DNA of 64,000 nt from Macrophomina tecta (lineage: Eukaryota; Ascomycota; Dothideomycetes; Botryosphaeriales; Botryosphaeriaceae): contig JAKSGN010000037.1 of assembly GCA_024180945.1 (NCBI GenBank), forward strand, positions 687,501 through 751,500, read 5' to 3'. The translations under genes were made by a program, and so were the position numbers. Shown in pieces: positions 57,720-64,000 of the stretch. Position 1 is the stretch's first letter; each line of letters starts with the position of its first letter. The notes beneath the pieces are model-generated. The model saw only the letters and a program-made list of their open reading frames with translations. It ran no database searches and was not told where the DNA came from.

Positions 57720-60700
57720 CTACCGCAGCGCGGTGCTGAGCGACGGCGCCGCGGCCAACATCGCCAACACCGTCAACCACCTGCTCACCGAGCTGCTGCG
57801 CGACCCGGCCCGGCCGCCCAGCTCCATTGCCACACTGAGCCCCCAGGACCTGGCCGCCATCTGGCGCTGGAACGCGCAGCTAATAGCGCCGGTCGATGAA
57901 TGCGCACACCACTTCGTCGAGCGAAGCATGCGCGCGCACCCGCAGCGGGCGGCTGTGTACAGCTGGGACGGCGAGCTCACGTACGGCGAGCTGGACCGCC
58001 TGTCGCGGCGCGTGGCAGAGCACCTGGTCGGCGTGGGCGTGGTGCCCGACAGCATCGTACCGCTGTGCTTCGAGAAGTCGATGTGGGCGATCGTGGCCAT
58101 GCTGGGCGTGCTGCGCGCCGGCGGCTGCTTCGTGATGCTGGACCCCGCGCACCCAGACAGCCGCGTGCTGGCCATCGTCGACGAGGTCAGCGCGCCCGTG
58201 GTGCTGGCATCGGCGCAGGAGGCGGCGCGCATGCAGCAGGCCGGCAGACCCGTGTGCGCCGTCACGCCCGACTTCGTCTACGGGCTGCGGGAGCGCTCCG
58301 CAGCCGGCCCCGTCTGCGCCAGCGTGACGCCCGACCATGCTATGTATGTTATCTTCACCTCGGGCACTACCGGCGTGCCCAAGGGCTCGCTCATCTCGCA
58401 CCGCGCGTACTGCACCGGCTTCCGCGAGCACGCGCACGCCATCCAGGTATCGGCGGCGTCGCGCACGCTGCAGTTCTCGGCGTACAGCTTCGACGCCAGC
58501 GTGGGAGAGATCCTGACAACGCTGCAGGTCGGCGGCTGCATCTGCACGCCGTCCGAGGCCGACCGGCTCGACATCGTGCCCTTCATCGCGCGCAGCCGCG
58601 CCACCTGGGCCGGCTGGACGCCGTCGTTCGCCTCGCTGATCGACCCGCAGGCGGTGCCGACGCTGGAGGTGCTGTTGATGGCAGGCGAGCCGCTGCCGTG
58701 GGCGCAGGTCGACGCGTGGGTCGACCGTCTGAAGCTGCTCAACATCTACGGGCCCAGCGAGTGCAGCGTCGCGTGCGTCGTCAACCCGCACGTCACGCGC
58801 AGCACCAGCGCCGCCAACATCGGCCGCGGCTATCGCGCGTGCACGTGGATCGTCGACGAGCACGACCACACGCGGCTGCGGCCCGTGGGCGCCGTGGGAG
58901 AGTTGCTCATAGAGGGCCCGGTGCTGGCGCGCGGCTACCTCAACCAGCCTGCCAAAACGCGCGACGTCTTCATCGACGCGCCGGCCTGGCTGCACGCGCG
59001 CCCGGCCAGCCGCCTGTACAAGACGGGCGACTTGGTGCGCTACAGTGCTGACGGCTCCATCAACTTCGTTGGCCGCAAGGACACGCAGCTGAAGATCAAC
59101 GGTCAGCGCGTCGAGGTCGGCGACGTCGAGCAGCACCTGCGCGACAGCCTGCCGCAGCCCGCGCCGCCCCTGGCTGTCGAACTGCTGAAGCACCAGGACC
59201 TGCTGGCTGCCTTCATCGTCGTGGGACCTGCCGGCGAGCCGGACGACGCCATCATCGCCCGTGGCCCGCGCGCCCTGGCGGCTCTCCGCGCGTTCGTGCA
59301 GCGCATGGGCGACGCGCGCCTGGCGCTGCCTGCGCACATGATGCCGCGCGCCTTTGTGCCTCTGACGACGCTGCCCATCACGACGGCGGGAAAGCTGGAC
59401 CGGCGCGCGCTGCAGCGGGCCACGGCCGCGCTGAGCCGCGACGAGCTCGTGTCGTTCGGCGCCGGCGCGGCTCGCGCAGACGCACAGGTCGAGGGCAGAA
59501 CGCGTCAGGAGTGCGCCCTGCTGGACTTGTGGAAGCAGGCCCTGCAGGTCGGCGTCGTGGGCGTGAACGACAACTTCTTCCGCCTGGGCGGCGACTCGCT
59601 GCGAGCCATCCGGCTCAGCGCCATGGCACGTCGGCGGGGCCTGAACCTGTCCGTCGCGGACATCTTCATGCACCCCGTTCTCGCGGACATGGCCACAGCC
59701 GTGCCCGTGGATGATGGCGACGACAGCGAGGATGGCGGCGTCGCCCCCTTTTCGCTGCTGGCCGCGTTCGAGCCGCCGGACAAGCTTCGTGCTGCCGTTG
59801 CGGATGAGTGTTGTGTGCCCGTCGACGCCATCGAGGACATATTCCCGTGCACGCCTTTGCAGGAAGCGCTCATGGCCATCTCCGCCCGCCCGCACTACGC
59901 GCAAGCCTACACCATGCACGCTCCGTTCCGCCTTCCCGCTGGCCTAGACGAGCTGCGGTTCCGCGCCGCCTGGGCGGCTACCTGCGCCGCGCATCCCACG
60001 TTGCGTGCGAGGATTGTCCTTCGGCCGCAAGGCGTCCTGCTGGTCACCACCTGCTCGCCGGTCCCCATCGCGACGGCGACCGTCCCGCTCGAGCGGTACC
60101 TGCAGCAGCAGCAGCGCACGCCGTTTGAATACGGCCAACCGTTGCTCCGGATGGCAATTGTAGGCGGTGGCGGTGGCGCGGCCGACGCGGACAGGTTCTT
60201 TGTCCTCAGCGCCCACCATGCGTGCTATGACGGGTGGTCTCAGCGGCTGGTCTGGGAAGACGTCGCGCGAGCGTATAATGGCGCAGGCGTGGCACCTGCA
60301 CAGCCGTTCCAGTCGTTCGTGCGGAAGATAAAGTTGACGTCGCGTGAGGCCTCAGAGAGCTTTTGGCGAGACGAGCTGGCGGACGACGACGACAACTCCG
60401 CGGTGACTTTCCCTGCCGTGCCCGCCGGCCACCGGCCGGTCGCGCGCGAGAAGCTCAGCCATCACTGCCGCCGGCTGCCGCAGAAGCCCGCACACTTGCC
60501 AGGAGTGACAGTGTCAACGCTGCTCAATGCGGCATGGGCCATTGTCCTGGCGCAGTACGGGGGCGCTCCCACGGTGAGCTTCGGGGCGACCGTCTCTGGC
60601 CGGGAGGTTGCGCTGCCGGGCATCGAGGGCATCGTCGGGCCTACGATTTCCACGGTGCCGCGCAAGGTGATGGTCCGCGGCGAGCAATCGGTTGCCGACT

Positions 60701-60879
60701 TCCTGCAGTACGTCCATGCCGCCGTCGTCGTGGCCTCCATCTCCCACGCCCATCTGGCCCTCGATCACATCATGCGCCTCAGCCCGGCAGCGCGCCGCGC
60801 ATGCAACTTCGGCTCCCTGCTCACCGTGCAGCCGCGGAGCGCCGTGCTCGGCTCGGCACATGAGGCGATAGGACTCTAA
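57718..60879 (+). CDS. nonribosomal peptide synthetase, segment 2 (end of C, A-T-C)
   Basis: Continuation of the same NRPS after the transposon. It starts with the last residues of the split condensation domain (SAVLSDGAAANIANTV). Adenylation domain 2 follows: VIFTSGTTGVPKGS, YSFDASVGEIL, NIYGPSECSVA, YKTGDLVRYSADG, AGKLDRRAL. Carrier domain 2 has Ser in RLGGDSLRAIR. Condensation domain 2 has IEDIFPCTPLQE and the active-site AHHACYDGWS, then FGATVSGREVALPGIEG. The frame ends at a TAA at 60877-60879 inside the conserved C-terminal part of this condensation domain. The next codons continue the same protein in the same frame. The apparent upstream start of the open frame (57673) lies in the transposon end and is not a real start. 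Confidence 0.92.
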   Translation, partial: YYRSAVLSDGAAANIANTVNHLLTELLRDPARPPSSIATLSPQDLAAIWRWNAQLIAPVDECAHHFVERSMRAHPQRAAVYSWDGELTYGELDRLSRRVAEHLVGVGVVPDSIVPLCFEKSMWAIVAMLGVLRAGGCFVMLDPAHPDSRVLAIVDEVSAPVVLASAQEAARMQQAGRPVCAVTPDFVYGLRERSAAGPVCASVTPDHAMYVIFTSGTTGVPKGSLISHRAYCTGFREHAHAIQVSAASRTLQFSAYSFDASVGEILTTLQVGGCICTPSEADRLDIVPFIARSRATWAGWTPSFASLIDPQAVPTLEVLLMAGEPLPWAQVDAWVDRLKLLNIYGPSECSVACVVNPHVTRSTSAANIGRGYRACTWIVDEHDHTRLRPVGAVGELLIEGPVLARGYLNQPAKTRDVFIDAPAWLHARPASRLYKTGDLVRYSADGSINFVGRKDTQLKINGQRVEVGDVEQHLRDSLPQPAPPLAVELLKHQDLLAAFIVVGPAGEPDDAIIARGPRALAALRAFVQRMGDARLALPAHMMPRAFVPLTTLPITTAGKLDRRALQRATAALSRDELVSFGAGAARADAQVEGRTRQECALLDLWKQALQVGVVGVNDNFFRLGGDSLRAIRLSAMARRRGLNLSVADIFMHPVLADMATAVPVDDGDDSEDGGVAPFSLLAAFEPPDKLRAAVADECCVPVDAIEDIFPCTPLQEALMAISARPHYAQAYTMHAPFRLPAGLDELRFRAAWAATCAAHPTLRARIVLRPQGVLLVTTCSPVPIATATVPLERYLQQQQRTPFEYGQPLLRMAIVGGGGGAADADRFFVLSAHHACYDGWSQRLVWEDVARAYNGAGVAPAQPFQSFVRKIKLTSREASESFWRDELADDDDNSAVTFPAVPAGHRPVAREKLSHHCRRLPQKPAHLPGVTVSTLLNAAWAIVLAQYGGAPTVSFGATVSGREVALPGIEGIVGPTISTVPRKVMVRGEQSVADFLQYVHAAVVVASISHAHLALDHIMRLSPAARRACNFGSLLTVQPRSAVLGSAHEAIGL
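60877..60879 (+). other. premature TAA in the NRPS
   Basis: In-frame stop after GSAHEAIGL. The downstream frame resumes at once with ALPVDSSSFHPHP, matching the usual end of a fungal condensation domain. A CAA-to-TAA transition would explain it. The only candidate intron (a GTGCTC donor, 59 bases) would delete conserved sequence, so a nonsense mutation is preferred. Confidence 0.75.
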
Positions 60880-63800
60880 GCCCTGCCGGTGGACTCGAGC
60901 AGCTTCCACCCACACCCGCTGGCCGTTGACTGCTGGGTGGGCGCCGGCGAAGGTGAAGGCATGGAGCTTGAGCTGCACTTTGACCCAGACTGTATCTCTG
61001 CCGACGTGGTGGGCGGGATGGCGCGGCAGCTGGACCACGTCCTGCAGAACCTCTGCGCAGCCGAACCCAGCGCCCCAGTCAAGAGCGCCATGGCGCTTCA
61101 CGCTGAGGACTTGTCCCGCATTCTCGCCTGGGCTGACCGCATTCCGGCACCAGTCGAAGCCTGCGCACATCATGCCATCGAAGCCAACGCGGCGCAGCAC
61201 CCGCACCGCGAGGCGCTCGTCACAAGCGAGAGGGTCTGGACGTACGCCGAGCTCGATCGCCAGGCCACGCAGCTTGCCCGGCGGCTTGTGAACACCGGCC
61301 TCGTCGGTCCGGACCAGTTCGTTGGCGTGTGCTTCGAAAAGACCGGCTTCGCAGTTGTTGCCATGCTGGCTGTCTGGAAGGCTGGAGGCGCATACGTGCC
61401 GCTGAACCCGGCGCATCCGGTCCCGCGGCTGCACAGTCTGCTCGGGAGGGCTGGCGCGCGGATAGTCCTGTGCTCATCCACGGCCCACTCAGCCCTCGAG
61501 GGCGCGGAGTCATATGTTGCGATTCGCGTGGACGAGGCCTGCTTCCGTGAGAGTGCCGACGAAGACCAGAGCGTCAGCCTGCCTGTTTCCCATGCCGGCC
61601 ATGCGGCGTACATGATCTTTACATCGGGCAGCACGGGCGAGCCCAAGGGCGTCGTAATGGAGCACCGAGCGCTGTGCTCGAGCATGGCAGGTATGAACGC
61701 CACGGTGCCGCTGGGGCCAGAGGTGCGGATGCTGCAGTACGCCAGCTTCACTTTCGACGTGTCCATCCAGGAACTGATCCTCACGCTGGCAGCCGGTGCG
61801 TGTGTGTGCATGCCCTCGGACTCGGAGCGCGCCAACGACGTGGCCGCCTTTGTGCGCGCCACCGGAGTCAACGCCATCAATCTCACGCCCTCAGTGTTGC
61901 GCCTCCTCCGCCCCGCCGACGTGTCCGCCGTGCGCCTGGTCATCTGCGGCGGCGAGGCGCTTGCGCAATCGGACGTGGAGACGTGGGCCAGCGTGCCAGG
62001 CCTGCGACTTGTCAACGAATACGGCCCGACAGAAGTCTGCATCAGCATCACCCGCATGACCATGGCGCCGGGCACCAAGGCCAGTATCATCGGCAAACCA
62101 ACCGCCGCGCTGCCTTGGGTCGTCAGCCCGGTCAGTGGCTCGTTGGCCGCCATCGGTGCCGTCGGCGAGCTCTACCTGCAAGGCTCCACCTTGGCGCGCG
62201 GATACCACGGGGACCCAGAGCGCACTGCGGAGGCCTTCCTGCGCGATCCAGCGTGGCTGCCCGCTGGCTTTGGCGGCAGAGTGTACCGCACGGGCGACAT
62301 GGTTTGCCGCAACGGCGACGGCACGCTGACGTTTCTGGGACGGCGCGACGGGCAGGTAAAAATTCGCGGCCAGCGCGTCGAGACCGGGGAAGTGGCCGAG
62401 CGCGTCCGTAAGTGCATGGCCGAAGTTTGCTGCGACCAAGACGGAGGCCTGTCCTTCTCAAACGCGGCCGTCGAGCTCTACCGGCCTGCCGACGACAGCG
62501 GGCGAGAGCCTTTCCTCGTAGCGCTGTTGTCTATCGATGGTCTGCCGGAGGATCAGACAGGAAACGGCCTCATCGTCATGCACAGCTCGAAGGACGTCCG
62601 TCTCGTGGCGGCGGCGGAGAGTATCAAACAGGCTCTGCGCTCTGTGTTGCCCGCCTACATGGTCCCGCCTGCGTTCATCGCCGTCCGTACGTTGCCTATC
62701 ACGCCGTCGGGGAAGCTCAACCGTCGCCTCATTCACGATCTTCTAGAAGAGCTCGAGCGCCGAGGCTCGCCACTGCTCGGCGCGCGAACGGACGGAAAGG
62801 GGGAGACCCGCAAGCTGAGCGAGGAGGAAGAGGCGCTGCGGCAGGGCTGGGCCGAGGTATTGGGTCTCGATGTAGAAGCGATTAGCCTTGGTGATGGCTT
62901 CTTCAACCTGGGCGGCAGCTCTGTCACAGCGATTAGACTGGTGAGCATGATGCGCTCACGGGGACTTGGTCTCAAGTATGAGGCCATTGTAACGGCGCAG
63001 AGGTTGGATGAGGTGGCGCTATGCATTGCACCGCTCCGTGGAGGACGGGACGAGCTCCCTGTCCCGCGTCCATTTGAGTTGCTGCCTCCTGGCCAGCGTG
63101 GTCAGGTGGTGCGTGAACTCCTGCCGCGCTACGGCATCGACGCCGCGCTTGTCCAGGACGTATATCCTTGCACTCCGCTGCAAGAAAGCCTTATCGCAGC
63201 AACCGTAAGAGACCATGAGGCGTACGTCTCCTTTCAAGCCATCCAGGTCCCCTCGAGCAGCAAAGCCAAGTTCGAGGAGGCATGGCACGCCGTTACCAAC
63301 CGGTTCGAACTGCTTCGCACGCGTATTGTGCCTGGTCTCGACAACGGCTCTGCCCTACAGTTCGTAATGCAGCCTCAGGGGATCCCTCCGCGATGGGTCC
63401 ACGTCCCAGGCGTACCAGACTTCATCTCTGACGTCTACGCCACGCCTTGCCACGGTGGACAGCTTGTACATACGGCCTGGATCAAGCCGGTCGACGGGGA
63501 GTCTCCCGCCATCCGCGCCGTCATCGCCGCTCACCACGCCCTCTACGACGGCTGGTCAATGAACATGATCTGGGAGGCACTGGCAGCTGAGCTGGCAGGC
63601 AACCCAGCGCCGGCACCGACGCCTTACAGCGCCTTCGTCGGGCATCTCACGCAGCAGGAAGACGAGGCCGCAGTCCGGCACTGGCGCGCCCGCCTGGCAG
63701 GTGCAGACTGCCCACCGTTCCCACACAATCCCCCGCCGGCCGGATACCAGCCGGCCGCGAGCAGCACCCAGGAGACTTGCGTCGAGCTTGGCGTGCGGGC

Positions 63801-64000
63801 GGGAGCGGGAATGGCCAGCCTGGCGCGCGCGGCGTGGGGGCTGGTGCTGGCGCACTACACCGGCAGCGCTGATGTGGCGTTCGGCAGCATCGTGTCCGGG
63901 CGTGAGAATGGCCTACAGGCAGTCGGGGGCCCAACTATGGCGGCAGTGCCGGTACGCGTCCGGCTTGACAGCATTGATGCGGGCGCGACCGTCGACGCGC
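60880..64000 (+). CDS. nonribosomal peptide synthetase, segment 3 (A-T-C, runs off the window)
   Basis: An open frame in phase with segment 2 from the stop codon to the window edge. It holds the end of condensation domain 2 and then adenylation domain 3: MIFTSGSTGEPKGVV, FTFDVSIQELI, NEYGPTEVCIS, YRTGDMVCRNGDG, SGKLNRRL. Carrier domain 3 has Ser in NLGGSSVTAIR. Condensation domain 3 has VQDVYPCTPLQESL and AHHALYDGWS, then FGSIVSGREN, and is cut by the window end. Three adenylation domains are therefore visible and a fourth module is expected to the right if the tetrapeptide synthetase model holds. The A4 cores differ between the three A domains, so they probably load different amino acids. 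No start codon is needed; it is the same gene. Confidence 0.92.

Noticed and set aside
57880..59919. 679-codon minus-strand open frame
   Set aside because: It is a shadow of the GC-rich NRPS adenylation domain; the reverse frame has no domain and biased Arg/His/Gly composition.
60822..60880. Possible 59-base intron that would remove the NRPS stop codon
   Set aside because: The donor GTGCTC is weak, and removing the segment would delete residues conserved at the end of condensation domains.

Overview
The window comes from a filamentous ascomycete (Pezizomycotina). Most genes carry short spliceosomal introns of about 50-90 bases. The two transposons show mutations typical of RIP (repeat-induced point mutation, CpA to TpA). 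The gene content is a fungal secondary-metabolite cluster filling at least 3.2-64.0 kb and running off the right end. No CRISPR, tRNA, rRNA or bacterial-type operon was seen.

Layout. 1-3.2 kb is sparse, with one small Cys-rich zinc-ribbon-like gene and a GGA microsatellite. 3.2-10.5 kb holds a complete leucine-pathway-like trio: an aconitase-family isopropylmalate isomerase, an isopropylmalate synthase and an isopropylmalate dehydrogenase. 10.8-12.0 kb encodes a basic-region plus ankyrin-repeat regulator of the TOXE/Aps2 type. 13.3-17.3 kb has two divergent P450s. 17.5-26.4 kb is a short-chain dehydrogenase (SDR) gene split by a 7.85-kb RIP-mutated Ty3/gypsy LTR retrotransposon. 27.1-31 kb has a third P450 and an O-methyltransferase. 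31.6-43.6 kb has a fatty acid synthase alpha subunit, a branched-chain-type aminotransferase and an unusual fatty acid synthase beta subunit. 44.2-48.1 kb has two convergent P450s of a second family. 48.4-50.3 kb is an MFS exporter. From about 51.1 kb to the end is a large NRPS with domains A-T-E-C-A-T-C-A-T-C, cut by a Tc1/mariner element and by a nonsense codon.

How the genes fit together. NRPS + FAS alpha + FAS beta + aminotransferase + ankyrin regulator + MFS is the HC-toxin (TOX2) gene set. The O-methyltransferase and the P450s recall the apicidin cluster. The inferred product class is therefore a cyclic tetrapeptide carrying a long-chain 2-amino acid, the histone-deacetylase-inhibitor family. 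The leucine-pathway trio is not part of either known cluster. With the aminotransferase it could elongate and aminate a 2-oxo acid, as proposed for homotyrosine in echinocandin clusters. The FAS beta subunit is about 600 residues short. Its enoyl-reductase domain and its AT and DH signatures are gone, and only the malonyl/palmitoyl-transferase end looks active.

State of the cluster. Several genes look broken: the NRPS (transposon plus one stop), the SDR (retrotransposon plus one stop) and the regulator (one stop). The stops are all TAG/TAA codons that could come from CAG/CAA by a RIP-type change. Most other genes read cleanly through their introns. The cluster therefore appears recently silenced rather than ancient debris. 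All product and pathway statements are inference from gene families. Exon borders were assigned by eye and may be off by a base or a splice site.
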